Positions 1 through 7,232 of a DNA stretch of 9,679 bases are shown here, in pieces. The notes beneath the pieces are model-generated. The model saw only the letters and a program-made list of their open reading frames with translations, did not search any database and had not been told where the DNA came from. Source of the stretch: an uncultured Eubacteriales bacterium (GTDB lineage Bacteria > Bacillota > Clostridia > Oscillospirales > CAG-272); assembly GCA_934446485.1 (NCBI GenBank), contig CAKSEM010000049.1, positions 1 through 9,679 of the forward strand, in the 5' to 3' direction. Position 1 is the stretch's first letter. Each line of letters starts with the position of its first letter. Position numbers and translations under genes: made by a program.

Positions 1-876
1 GCTGCCGCTCTCGGCGACGGCGATGTTATGCTTCTCGAGAATGTCCGCTTCCACAAGGAGGAGGAGAAGAACGATCCCGCGTTTGCCAAAGAACTTGCCT
101 CAATGGCAGACATCTTCGTGAACGACGCGTTCGGCACGGCTCACAGAGCTCACGCCTCCACCGCAGGTGTTGCAGACTATCTCCCTGCAGTATGCGGATT
201 CCTCATTCAGAAGGAAATCTCCGTTATGGGCAAGGCTCTTGCTGATCCTGCCCGCCCGTTCGTTGCCATCCTCGGCGGCGCAAAGGTTTCTGACAAGATC
301 GGCGTGATCAACAACCTCATCGACAAGGTTGACACTCTCATCATCGGCGGCGGAATGGCTTACACCTTCTTCCGTGCACTCGGCAATTCGATCGGCAGTT
401 CGATCTGTGAGGAGGACAAGCTCGACCTCGCGCTTGACATACTGAACAAGGCTCACGAGAAGGGGGTCAACTTCCTTCTCCCCGTTGACAATATCATCGG
501 TCGCGAGTACAAGGAAGACACGACCTTCATGCGTATCTATTCAGACTCCATTCCGGACGGATGGATGGGCCTCGACATCGGAGAGAAGACGCAGGAGCTC
601 TTCTCAAAGTCCATAGAGGGTGCCGGCACGGTCATTTGGAACGGACCTATGGGCGTATCCGAATGGGAGAACTTCGCTTCCGGTACACGTGCCGTGGCAA
701 AGGCGGTCGCAGATTCCGGTGCAATCTCCATCATCGGCGGCGGCGACTCCGCAGCAGCAGTCGAGCATCTCGGCTATGCGGATCGCATGACCCATATCTC
801 GACCGGCGGCGGCGCATCTCTCGAATTCCTTGAGGGACGTGACCTTCCGGGCATCTCCTGCCTCCTCGACAAATAA
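1..876 (+). CDS. pgk: Phosphoglycerate kinase, 3' part (5' end outside window)
   Basis: Cytosolic glycolytic kinase that transfers phosphate from 1,3-bisphosphoglycerate to ADP. The reading frame is open from base 1, so the gene begins upstream. 291 residues are present against about 395-400 for the family, so roughly the first 105 are missing. Visible family motifs, in order, are LLENVRFHKEEEKND, VNDAFGTAHRAHAST, AILGGAKVSDKIGVI (hinge and nucleotide side), LIIGGGMAYTF, WNGPMGVSEWE, SIIGGGDSAAAVE and the C-terminal STGGGASLEFLEG. The Gly-rich ADP-binding segments are all intact. The gene ends in tandem TAA stops. tpiA follows 91 bp downstream on the same strand, the usual glycolytic pairing. 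The gene uses ATC almost exclusively for Ile, unlike the ATA-containing genes to the right, which fits high expression. The identification is secure; only the N-terminal substrate-binding part cannot be judged. Confidence 0.97.
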   Translation, partial: AAALGDGDVMLLENVRFHKEEEKNDPAFAKELASMADIFVNDAFGTAHRAHASTAGVADYLPAVCGFLIQKEISVMGKALADPARPFVAILGGAKVSDKIGVINNLIDKVDTLIIGGGMAYTFFRALGNSIGSSICEEDKLDLALDILNKAHEKGVNFLLPVDNIIGREYKEDTTFMRIYSDSIPDGWMGLDIGEKTQELFSKSIEGAGTVIWNGPMGVSEWENFASGTRAVAKAVADSGAISIIGGGDSAAAVEHLGYADRMTHISTGGGASLEFLEGRDLPGISCLLDK

Positions 877-892
877 TAACAGAAAACAGAGA

Positions 893-922
893 CCGCCCCG
901 ACGCCTGCGCGGCACGGGGCGG
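893..922 (+). other. GC-rich intercistronic hairpin between pgk and tpiA
   Basis: Arms CCGCCCCG (893-900) and CGGGGCGG (915-922) pair perfectly over 8 bp. An inner 3-bp GCC/GGC pairing (903-905 with 911-913) encloses a 5-nt loop. No T tract follows, so it is not a standard intrinsic terminator. It sits 16 nt after the pgk stop and 45 nt before tpiA. It may stabilise the 3' end of a processed pgk message or partly attenuate readthrough; both roles are inference. Confidence 0.6.
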
Positions 923-967
923 ATATACTGCCGATATTCGGAATCACTTGAAAGGTGGATATAATCT

Positions 968-1738
968 ATGGATAAGTCTAAGCGTCGTGTAGTCATCGCC
1001 GGCAACTGGAAGATGAACATGACTCCGTCGGAAGCAAAGAAGGCTGTAGCTGAAAGCGCAGAACTCACCTCTTCAATGAAGGGATGCGACATCGTTCTGT
1101 GCGTGCCGTTCGTAGATATCGCTGTTGCAGCCGAAGCTGCACGCGGATCAAACATCAAGATCGGTGCTGAGAACGTACACTTTGAGGAAAAAGGCGCATT
1201 CACCGGCGAAGTATCGGCGAAGATGCTCCTTGAGGCGGGTGCCGAATACGTTATTGTCGGTCACAGCGAGCGCCGTCAGTATTTCGGTGAGACTGACAAG
1301 ACCGTAAATCTCAGAGCAAAGGCAGCGCTTGCCGCAGGGCTTACGGTAATTCTCTGCCTCGGTGAGGTACTCTCCGAGCGAGAAGCCGGAATCACCTCTG
1401 AGATCGTCTCAATGCAGACTAAGCTCGATCTTGCAGGTATCAGCGCAGAGGATATGAAGCGCGTAATCATCGCGTATGAGCCTGTATGGGCGATCGGCAC
1501 GGGGCTCACGGCAACACCGGAGCAGGCAGACGAGGTCTGCGGAACGATCCGCAGCACGATAGCTTCGCTTTACTCCGATGAGGTTGCGGAAGCAACGGTC
1601 ATCCAGTACGGAGGATCGATGAATGACGGCAACGCCGCCGAGCTTCTCTCCAAGGTCAACGTTGACGGAGGACTGATCGGCGGAGCATCGCTCGTCCCCG
1701 CAAAGTTTGCAAAAATCGTAGAAGCTGCTCAGGTGTGA
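968..1738 (+). CDS. tpiA: Triosephosphate isomerase
   Basis: Interconverts dihydroxyacetone phosphate and glyceraldehyde 3-phosphate in glycolysis; a cytosolic TIM barrel, normally a dimer. The 256 residues are a typical full length. The catalytic residues are all present: Lys15 in GNWKMN, His99 in IVGHSERRQYFGETD and Glu171 in AYEPVWAIGTG, which begins the flexible loop 6. The phosphate-binding YGGSMNDGN and DGGLIGGASL segments follow near residues 214-242. The ATG start is supported by AGGTGG at 953-958, 9 nt upstream. It lies 91 bp behind pgk and is probably co-transcribed with it. A strong terminator begins 15 bp after the stop, so no gpmI or eno follows in this unit. No anomalies are seen. 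Confidence 0.98.
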   Translation: MDKSKRRVVIAGNWKMNMTPSEAKKAVAESAELTSSMKGCDIVLCVPFVDIAVAAEAARGSNIKIGAENVHFEEKGAFTGEVSAKMLLEAGAEYVIVGHSERRQYFGETDKTVNLRAKAALAAGLTVILCLGEVLSEREAGITSEIVSMQTKLDLAGISAEDMKRVIIAYEPVWAIGTGLTATPEQADEVCGTIRSTIASLYSDEVAEATVIQYGGSMNDGNAAELLSKVNVDGGLIGGASLVPAKFAKIVEAAQV

Positions 1739-1753
1739 GCGCCTCTTGCACAT

Positions 1754-1790
1754 AAAAAAGGTAGGTCAGGCAATCTGACCTACCTTTTTT
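1754..1790. terminator. Bidirectional intrinsic terminator for tpiA and ruvB
   Basis: A perfect 16-bp inverted repeat runs from 1754-1769 to 1775-1790 around a 5-nt loop (1770-1774). The GC-containing core GGTAGGTCAG is flanked by six A on the left and six T on the right, so a U tract follows the hairpin whichever strand is transcribed. It lies in the 60-bp gap between the convergent tpiA (+) and ruvB (-) stops and is placed to end both transcripts. Confidence 0.95.
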
Positions 1791-1798
1791 GTACATAC

Positions 1799-2866
1799 TC
1801 ATGCTTCGTCAATTCCAAGCTGTCCGTCGGGAGACACAGACGGCGACGATGGTCTGTAGGGGATTCCGAGATGCTCATATGCCGCACGGGTCACACATCT
1901 GCCGCGCGGAGTGCGGCTCAGAAATCCTATCTGCATCAGGTAAGGCTCGTAAACATCCTCCAAGGTCACAGCTTCCTCGCCGATCGTGGCAGACAGCGTC
2001 TCGAGTCCAACAGGGCCGCCGTCGTAGTAATCTATGATCGTCCGCAGCATACGGCGGTCGGTGTTGTCAAGCCCCAATTCATCTATCTCCAGAACATCGA
2101 GCGCGTGACGCGCGATATCACATGATATACGGCCGTCGCCCTTGACCTGCGCAAAATCGCGCACGCGCTTCAGCAAGCGATTTGCGATTCTCGGTGTACC
2201 GCGGGAACGCGACGCGATCTCGAGCGCACCGTCGTCTGTGATAGGAACGTCGAGGATCCCGGCGCTGCGCTTGACGATCGACGCCAGCTCCTCAGGCGAG
2301 TACAGCTCAAGCCGCAGAAGCACTCCGAATCTGTCGCGAAGCGGAGTCGTAAGCTGCCCCGCGCGCGTCGTCGCACCGATCAGTGTGAATTTTGCAAGCG
2401 GCAGCCGTATGCTGCGCGCTGCCGGTCCCTTTCCTATTATGATATCAAGCTCAAAGTCCTCCATCGCGGGATAAAGTATCTCCTCAACCGAGCGTGACAG
2501 GCGGTGTATCTCATCGATAAACAGGACGTCACCCTCTCCGAGATTCGACAGGAGCGCCGCGAGATCGCCCTGCTTCTCTATCGCAGGTCCTGATGTGATC
2601 CGCAGGTTTACGCCGAGCTCGGACGCGATGATCCCCGAAAGTGTCGTCTTGCCGAGTCCCGGAGGTCCGTACAGCAGCACATGGTCGAGGCAGTCCCCTC
2701 TCAGCTTTACCGCTTCGATATATACCTTCAGTATTTCCTTTGCCTTTTCCTGACCGATATACTCATCAAATGAATGCGGTCTCAGCCCCGGTTCGGACTC
2801 CGTGTCCTCACCCGTAAATTCCGTTGAGAGGATACGATCCTCAAAATCAAATTCATTCCGATCCAT
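1799..2866 (-). CDS. ruvB: Holliday junction branch migration ATPase RuvB
   Basis: AAA+ motor that forms hexameric rings on DNA and drives branch migration of Holliday junctions together with RuvA. The 355 residues include Walker A GPPGLGKT (67-74), Walker B FIDEIH (116-121), the sensor 1 region GATTRAG (164-170), LRDRFG with the arginine-finger region (176-181), the sensor 2 segment RGTPRIANR (222-230), and the C-terminal winged helix ending IGFLSRTPRGR (313-323). All catalytic elements look intact. A roughly 20-residue acidic N-terminus precedes the conserved LRPHSFDEYIGQ, and the C-terminal tail is also slightly extended. The start has AGAAAGG 11 nt upstream (2878-2884), a rather long spacing. 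It lies 41 bp behind ruvA and is the last gene of its operon, ending at the shared bidirectional terminator. Confidence 0.98.
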   Translation of the reverse strand: MDRNEFDFEDRILSTEFTGEDTESEPGLRPHSFDEYIGQEKAKEILKVYIEAVKLRGDCLDHVLLYGPPGLGKTTLSGIIASELGVNLRITSGPAIEKQGDLAALLSNLGEGDVLFIDEIHRLSRSVEEILYPAMEDFELDIIIGKGPAARSIRLPLAKFTLIGATTRAGQLTTPLRDRFGVLLRLELYSPEELASIVKRSAGILDVPITDDGALEIASRSRGTPRIANRLLKRVRDFAQVKGDGRISCDIARHALDVLEIDELGLDNTDRRMLRTIIDYYDGGPVGLETLSATIGEEAVTLEDVYEPYLMQIGFLSRTPRGRCVTRAAYEHLGIPYRPSSPSVSPDGQLGIDEA

Positions 2867-2907
2867 AAACTAAAGTGCCTTTCTGCGGTCGCTGCCGATT
2901 TCGCGCA

Positions 2908-3555
2908 TCATTTCATGAGCGACGCAAGCGACTCTTTTATTATCTCCTCAACCGAGAGCGAAGTGTCAACGTCCTTCATTGCCGCGGCGATCTCCGAGCG
3001 TGAATATCCGAGCACGGCAAGTGCATCCGACGCATCCTTGATATTTCCGCGAGTCTTTGCGGCAGGTGACGGTGCCGTCGCTCCCGACGCATCATCCTGT
3101 GCGACATCCGGAAACGTGCGTGACAGCTTATCTTTCAGTTCAAGCACGACCCGCGCCGCAGTCTTGGCTCCGACCCCCGGAGCGCGCGAAATTGCTTTTG
3201 TATCCTCAGATGCAACAGCGAACGCCAGTTTGCGCGGCGTGAACAGCGACAGTATAGCCATCGCCGCCTTCGGTCCGACACCCGATACGGAGATCAAAAG
3301 TCGAAATGTATCAAGTTCTTCCTTCGTAGAAAAACCAAACAGCTCCACTGCATCCTCACGAACCGACATATGCGTGTACACACGCACATTAGCGCCGTCG
3401 GCAAGATCACCCGACAGCGTATGAACCGGTGACGGAAGCGATGCGAGCGTATTCGCCGTAACCGTAAGCCGATATCCGACGCCTCCGCACTCTACAACGA
3501 CGCTTGAAGACGTAATGTCAGTTTCGGTTATTCTGCCGTTTAATGTGTAGATCAT
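2908..3555 (-). CDS. ruvA: Holliday junction DNA-binding protein RuvA
   Basis: Tetrameric protein that recognises four-way junctions and loads RuvB. The 215 residues match the family. The N-terminal OB fold begins with the characteristic MIYTLNGRI and contains VECGGVGYRL. The THMSVREDAVELFGF segment is near 61-75. Two helix-hairpin-helix motifs follow: ISVSGVGPKAAMAIL (88-102) and ISRAPGVGAKTAARVVLEL (122-140). An Ala/Pro/Asp-rich linker (about 150-170) then leads to the C-terminal RuvB-contacting domain (DASDALAVLGYSRSEI). The canonical N-terminus fixes the start even though it lies 38 bp inside the upstream YfhO-like gene. AGGAGG at 3563-3568 is 7 nt from the ATG, within that gene, so translational coupling is likely. 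Confidence 0.97.
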   Translation of the reverse strand: MIYTLNGRITETDITSSSVVVECGGVGYRLTVTANTLASLPSPVHTLSGDLADGANVRVYTHMSVREDAVELFGFSTKEELDTFRLLISVSGVGPKAAMAILSLFTPRKLAFAVASEDTKAISRAPGVGAKTAARVVLELKDKLSRTFPDVAQDDASGATAPSPAAKTRGNIKDASDALAVLGYSRSEIAAAMKDVDTSLSVEEIIKESLASLMK

Positions 3556-6500
3556 TTATACTCCTCCTGATACGCCGTCTTGTCGCCGACATCTTCTTCT
3601 CTTCACCGTCCGGGGTGCCCTCAGCAACCGGCGACGGCAGCATAACATCTCCCGCAGCTTTGCGGCGACGATACATACGCCACAGATAAGAACACACACA
3701 TATGACGGCAAACAGAGCTGCCGACGACAGAGATACCGCAGCGCCGTATCTGAAAGCATCCGGCATATATCTCATTTCAACGGTATGCTCTCCGGGTGTA
3801 AGATCAACGGCAAGCAGTGCTCCGAGTGCACGGCGCGGAATGACAGTCTCACCGTCGCAGGTTATCTGCCATCCCTCATCGTACGGGATCGTCGTAAGGA
3901 GCGTTGTCATCCCGTCTTTCACCGTCACGGTACCGCTGATACGGTCCTCCGAATGCGAGGTCACGTTGAGTCCGCCGTATGTGAAAGCACTCGGCCCCGC
4001 CGCAGCAGCACCGATGAGGCTCTCATCGGTGTATGCGGTGCCGCCGTTAACATCCGAAAACGCGCCTGTCAGCAGTTCAAACGCATCTCGGTCAAACGTA
4101 TAGAAGTAGTCCCCGCCGTTGCGCATATACATCTTATCCTCAGACATTGTAAACTCGACCGTCACACTCTCACCCGGTGTGAATGTGCCGAGCTCGACTA
4201 TCGCATGGGTATCATTAGTGAAGTAGTTTCCGAAGTTTCGCCCGTTCACCTTGAGGTTAGCCTTGCGGTCCCATTTTGCGGGAATGTACATATACAGCGG
4301 ATCGTCACAGTTCACTACCGTCGTTATCGAAACGATCGCCGTAGCGTCGTCACTGTTCTTCTCGTATCCCGTGTGGTTGTCCTGCACGCCGAACTGTCTG
4401 CATCCGGTATAGCTTATGTCGGTGACGGGAGACTGAACCCATATATCCGTCCCGCTGCGCCCCGAAATTACGGTATTCATAAGCTCAAACGGATTTTTGT
4501 ACGATTCTCCCGTGGCACCTGCTCCGTCAAAGCCGTCAGGCATCGTAAATGCGACTGACATCGCATTCGGATTCCGATATATCGTAATGCCGTCTTCAGT
4601 CGTCGTTATGCGCTCATAGTATTCTTTGACGTACCACGGCGCGTCGGACTCATCCTCGTCCGCATACAGGTACTTTATGCCGAATATCGAATCCGATACC
4701 GCCGTACCGCCAACGTATTTTGACCAATGCGAGCGCGAAGTGAAGCCAAATTCCTGAAGCAGCTCTATCACACTGCTGTTGAGTGTCGATGTTGAGTTAG
4801 AAAGTCCGCGCAGACCGATGGCAAAGTTGTCGTTCGTTTTTCTGTGTTCAAGCTTCTCGGAACGATAGAAGCCGTCATCGTCGACTTTCTCTGTTGCCCT
4901 GAGGTACGGGTCGATAAAGTCTCTGTATGACTCTCTCGATGAGTACGAGACATCCTCGTCAAGGTCGTACAAATTCACCACTCCGGCGGCAAACAGCTCT
5001 GTGCAGACCACAGCGGCAAGCGCGACCGATGCCAGCGACATACCGCGCCCTGACGCACGGCGTCCCGTAAGCGACAGCACGGCAAGATACAGTCCGATAA
5101 TACCGACGGATGCCCACACTGCCTTGAAATCAGGCAGGTTTTCAAGTCCTGATTTTTGCAGGAAAACAAGTATCAGTACGAGCACTGCACCGCATATGAC
5201 GACCCGTCTGTACGGAAACTCTCTCAGTCGTATGAAGACCTCATATGCCATGAGGAGCGCAACAAAGATGAAGATAAACGCAAATCTCGCGTTGAGCCAG
5301 TTCGGTCTCTGGAAGCCGTGCCATATGAGATCGGCAGTTGAAAGGTTGAAGCTGACAAAGAACAACAGCATCAGAAATCCAGCGCCGATCTTGCGCCTTT
5401 TGGGGATACCGGGTGTAATAAAGTAAAGCGGCGTAAGGAGCGGCATCAGCATACCCGCATACAGGAACGGCATCCCCTCGGGACGTACGGAATCGTAAGA
5501 GCCGAAGAACACCTTTGATATCACGTCGCCTATATCATATAGCTGCTTCGGTGTAAAATCGGGTTTTGAGAAGGTGAGCTTGCCGAAGCTCAGCGAATAG
5601 TACGCCGTAAATATTACGACCGCTGCCATACCCACTCCGATCAACGAAAAAGCGACCGTTTTTGAAAGCGCACGAAGAAAATTCAGGCGAACGCCGCGAG
5701 GATTTCTCTCCTCCCGAGTGAGCGAAAAATAGCGCACGAAAAAGTATATTGCAACGAACAGGCAGGTCATGTAGCCTATGTAGAAGTTCGAAAAAACGGC
5801 AAGCGCCAAAAATATCGTAAAGGTCTTATATTTCCCGTACTTTATAATACGGTCAACACCGTAAAGTATAAGTGGCAGGCATATGAGGTTATCCGTCCAC
5901 ATAAGATTGTGCTGCATAACCACAGCAAATGCGGACAGCGCATACATCGACGAAAATATAATGTCGGCTGCGGGTCGGCGCTCACGGTGCGTACCGTTTA
6001 AGAATATACCGAACGTGAAACCGCAGGCTCCGCACTTCAGAATCAGGATAAGAAGGAGCGACTCGGTAATATACTCCTTCGGAAACAACGTAAATATGAG
6101 GTTGAATGGGCTGGCAAGGTAATATGCAAATATTCCCATGAACTCTCCGCCGAGCGCACGTTCAAACGTGTATAGGAAGCTGCCGCCGTCACAGAGTATC
6201 GAACGCAGCTTCTCGAGATAGTATATGTACTGGGCATTCAGGTCGAGGACGAGAGCCGAGTTGTCGGACACGGGCCAAACTCCGAGTGCAACATATATGA
6301 GCACCATGACCGCCGCAGGCACGAGAAAGCAGAATGCGAGGTACTTCTTTCCGTACAGGCGAGAGCGCGACGGCACGGCTTCGGACCTCACCTCGTCTTC
6401 CGACTTCGTGGGTGTTTCGGCGTCTGCCGAATTTACAGCCCCCATTATCGCACATTCTCCGTCGCCGCAAAAATCGGAAGTTGCACCCGGAGCCTCACCA

Positions 6501-6682
6501 TCGCTCAAAACGGCACATTCTCCGTCACATGTCACAGTGATGTCAGACTCAGTACCGCCATACGGCGCATCCGCTCCGGCGGCAGCGTGCATATGAACGG
6601 ACGGTCCGTCCTCCACCGTACCGCTCTGCCCGATCGGATCGCCGTGCGGCACTCCGTCTCCGGTCAAATACTTATCGTCCAT
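3518..6682 (-). CDS. YfhO-family polytopic membrane protein (GT-C type glycosyltransferase-like)
   Basis: The 1054-residue membrane protein resembles the YfhO family; characterised members help glycosylate teichoic acids or other envelope polymers. The start was set at 6682 because AGGAGG lies 6 nt upstream; the ATG at 6727 would add 15 residues with no such support. Residues 1-110 are hydrophilic and acidic with four cysteines. About 13 hydrophobic segments follow between 113 and 567. The first outside loop carries DLNAQYIYYLEKLR (147-160), whose Asp147 matches the likely catalytic acid of GT-C enzymes. A large extracytoplasmic domain (about 570-980) ends in the family-typical TIPYDEGWQITCDGE and LTPGEHTVEMRYMP. 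A last membrane span (about 984-1001) and a basic cytoplasmic tail follow. Known family members are about 860 residues; the N-terminal extension and tail explain much of the excess. It overlaps its upstream neighbour by 11 bp and ruvA by 38 bp. The sugar and acceptor cannot be inferred. Confidence 0.88.
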   Translation of the reverse strand: MDDKYLTGDGVPHGDPIGQSGTVEDGPSVHMHAAAGADAPYGGTESDITVTCDGECAVLSDGEAPGATSDFCGDGECAIMGAVNSADAETPTKSEDEVRSEAVPSRSRLYGKKYLAFCFLVPAAVMVLIYVALGVWPVSDNSALVLDLNAQYIYYLEKLRSILCDGGSFLYTFERALGGEFMGIFAYYLASPFNLIFTLFPKEYITESLLLILILKCGACGFTFGIFLNGTHRERRPAADIIFSSMYALSAFAVVMQHNLMWTDNLICLPLILYGVDRIIKYGKYKTFTIFLALAVFSNFYIGYMTCLFVAIYFFVRYFSLTREERNPRGVRLNFLRALSKTVAFSLIGVGMAAVVIFTAYYSLSFGKLTFSKPDFTPKQLYDIGDVISKVFFGSYDSVRPEGMPFLYAGMLMPLLTPLYFITPGIPKRRKIGAGFLMLLFFVSFNLSTADLIWHGFQRPNWLNARFAFIFIFVALLMAYEVFIRLREFPYRRVVICGAVLVLILVFLQKSGLENLPDFKAVWASVGIIGLYLAVLSLTGRRASGRGMSLASVALAAVVCTELFAAGVVNLYDLDEDVSYSSRESYRDFIDPYLRATEKVDDDGFYRSEKLEHRKTNDNFAIGLRGLSNSTSTLNSSVIELLQEFGFTSRSHWSKYVGGTAVSDSIFGIKYLYADEDESDAPWYVKEYYERITTTEDGITIYRNPNAMSVAFTMPDGFDGAGATGESYKNPFELMNTVISGRSGTDIWVQSPVTDISYTGCRQFGVQDNHTGYEKNSDDATAIVSITTVVNCDDPLYMYIPAKWDRKANLKVNGRNFGNYFTNDTHAIVELGTFTPGESVTVEFTMSEDKMYMRNGGDYFYTFDRDAFELLTGAFSDVNGGTAYTDESLIGAAAAGPSAFTYGGLNVTSHSEDRISGTVTVKDGMTTLLTTIPYDEGWQITCDGETVIPRRALGALLAVDLTPGEHTVEMRYMPDAFRYGAAVSLSSAALFAVICVCSYLWRMYRRRKAAGDVMLPSPVAEGTPDGEEKKMSATRRRIRRSINDLHIKRQNNRN
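3563..3568 (-). promoter_or_regulatory. Ribosome binding site of ruvA, inside the upstream coding sequence
   Basis: AGGAGG read on the minus strand, 7 nt before the ruvA ATG (3553-3555). It lies within the last 17 codons of the YfhO-like gene, so ribosomes finishing that gene pass over it. It supports the overlapping ruvA start. Confidence 0.85.
6450..6526. repeat. 14-bp direct repeat within the N-terminal extension of the YfhO-like gene
   Basis: GCACATTCTCCGTC occurs at 6450-6463 and again at 6513-6526, exactly 63 bp (21 codons) apart, so the copies are in the same reading frame. On the coding strand each encodes DGECA, in the contexts CDGECAVL and CGDGECAIM. This looks like a small internal duplication. 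Confidence 0.75.
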
Positions 6683-6884
6683 CGGAATCCTCCTCGCAGG
6701 TATATATTTTTCTGATCGCTCGTTCAAGCTTTTCTCGCGGAAGCGTCATATCGCGACCGCATCCCGAGCAGACGATCCTTATATCCGTTCCGACCCTCAT
6801 AACCTTAAATCGGTTGGAGCCGCAAGGGTGTGTTTTTTTCAGGAGAAGCGTGTCTCCCGGAGAGATATGCGGTATGTTTGCCAT
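6672..6884 (-). CDS. DUF951 family small protein (YyzM-like)
   Basis: A 70-residue protein with the DUF951 signature: a small barrel-like start (SPGDTLLLKKTHPCGSNRF), then RVGTDIRIVCSGCGRDMTLPREKLERAIRK. The three cysteines (HPCG and CSGCG) and the invariant HPCGSN are intact. The family is widespread in Firmicutes, usually 60-70 residues, and of unknown biochemical function; the cysteine pattern suggests a possible metal site, which is inference. The frame stays open upstream to 7037, but the extra 51 residues are not family-like and lie in the predicted leader. The ATG at 6884 was chosen because GGGG lies 6 nt upstream; the ATG at 6896 has its purine box directly abutting it. It is the first gene of the minus-strand unit, and its end overlaps the YfhO-like start by 11 bp. 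Confidence 0.86.
   Translation of the reverse strand: MANIPHISPGDTLLLKKTHPCGSNRFKVMRVGTDIRIVCSGCGRDMTLPREKLERAIRKIYTCEEDSDGR
6689..6694 (-). promoter_or_regulatory. Ribosome binding site that decides the YfhO-like start
   Basis: AGGAGG on the minus strand, 6 nt before the ATG at 6680-6682, located inside the end of the DUF951 gene. It argues for the shorter 1054-residue product and for coupling to translation of the upstream gene. Confidence 0.85.
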
Positions 6885-7045
6885 AATTATCCCCATTCCG
6901 CCGTCTGTGCGGCAGCACAAGAAGATTTGATGTTCAAATGTGTCCGATTCCGATAAAACGGGACGGTCGAAAACGCGGTCGGAGCGTGTGGCTGCACGAT
7001 TTGCGAAAAATCGACGCGACGCATCGCCGGACCGCACACATATAC
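6885..7045 (-). other. Predicted 5' leader of the DUF951-yfhO-ruvAB operon
   Basis: About 160 nt separate the expected transcription start (near 7045) from the DUF951 start. No riboswitch class or attenuator was recognised. The clearest small structures are CGATTT/AAATCG (6997-7002 with 7008-7013, 5-nt loop) and TTTGA/TCAAA in the 6930s. The stretch is open in frame with DUF951 but shows no conserved protein motif, so it is treated as untranslated. The rest of the gene-free interval, 7046-7232, is taken up by the two divergent promoters and the short leader of the plus-strand unit. Confidence 0.4.
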
Positions 7046-7052
7046 TTTGTAT

Positions 7053-7081
7053 ATTATAGCATGAACGGCATATAAAGTAAA
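7053..7081 (-). promoter_or_regulatory. Sigma-A type promoter for the DUF951-yfhO-ruvA-ruvB operon
   Basis: On the minus strand a -35 box TTTACT (7076-7081) and a perfect -10 box TATAAT (7053-7058) are separated by exactly 17 bp. No other promoter of similar quality was seen ahead of the four minus-strand genes, so it probably drives them all. Confidence 0.8.
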
Positions 7082-7151
7082 CCGTTTTTTGATGTAACGT
7101 GCCGTAATTTCATCCGCGCCCGACGAAAAATTATCCGCCTCATCGGTTTAC
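7077..7151. repeat. Inverted 8-bp repeat overlapping both divergent -35 boxes
   Basis: GTAAACCG (7077-7084) and CGGTTTAC (7144-7151) are perfect inverted copies, 59 bp apart. Each covers most of the -35 element of the promoter reading outwards from it. They could be paired operator half-sites, or reflect shared promoter context only. Confidence 0.5.
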
Positions 7152-7175
7152 ATACGGTACGTTATATGATATACT
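7147..7175 (+). promoter_or_regulatory. Sigma-A type promoter for the ThyX-like gene and CDF transporter
   Basis: The -35 box TTTACA (7147-7152) and -10 box TATACT (7170-7175) are 17 bp apart, each one mismatch from consensus. The start of transcription would fall near 7182, giving a leader of about 50 nt that carries GGAGG at 7219-7223. Confidence 0.8.
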
Positions 7176-7232
7176 AATGTAAGCAGCAGCAAAACCATAT
7201 ACAGGTAACGAACGTATCGGAGGTATCTCTCA

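Noticed and set aside
924..965. TATACT (924-929) and TATAAT (960-965) as -10 boxes for a private tpiA promoter
   Set aside because: The first has no -35 at proper spacing. The second would start transcription at or past the tpiA ATG, and its -35 match is poor.
2915..3424. 169-codon plus-strand open frame opposite ruvA
   Set aside because: It is the Ser/Ala-rich complement of ruvA with no recognisable domain or ribosome binding site; an antisense shadow.
3785..4558. 257-codon plus-strand open frame opposite the YfhO-like gene
   Set aside because: It lies antisense to a well-supported coding region and shows Cys/His/Arg-rich composition typical of a shadow frame.
6683..6727. Upstream ATG at 6727 as the start of the YfhO-like protein
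   Set aside because: It would enlarge the overlap with DUF951 to 56 bp and has no good ribosome binding site, whereas 6682 has AGGAGG at 6 nt.
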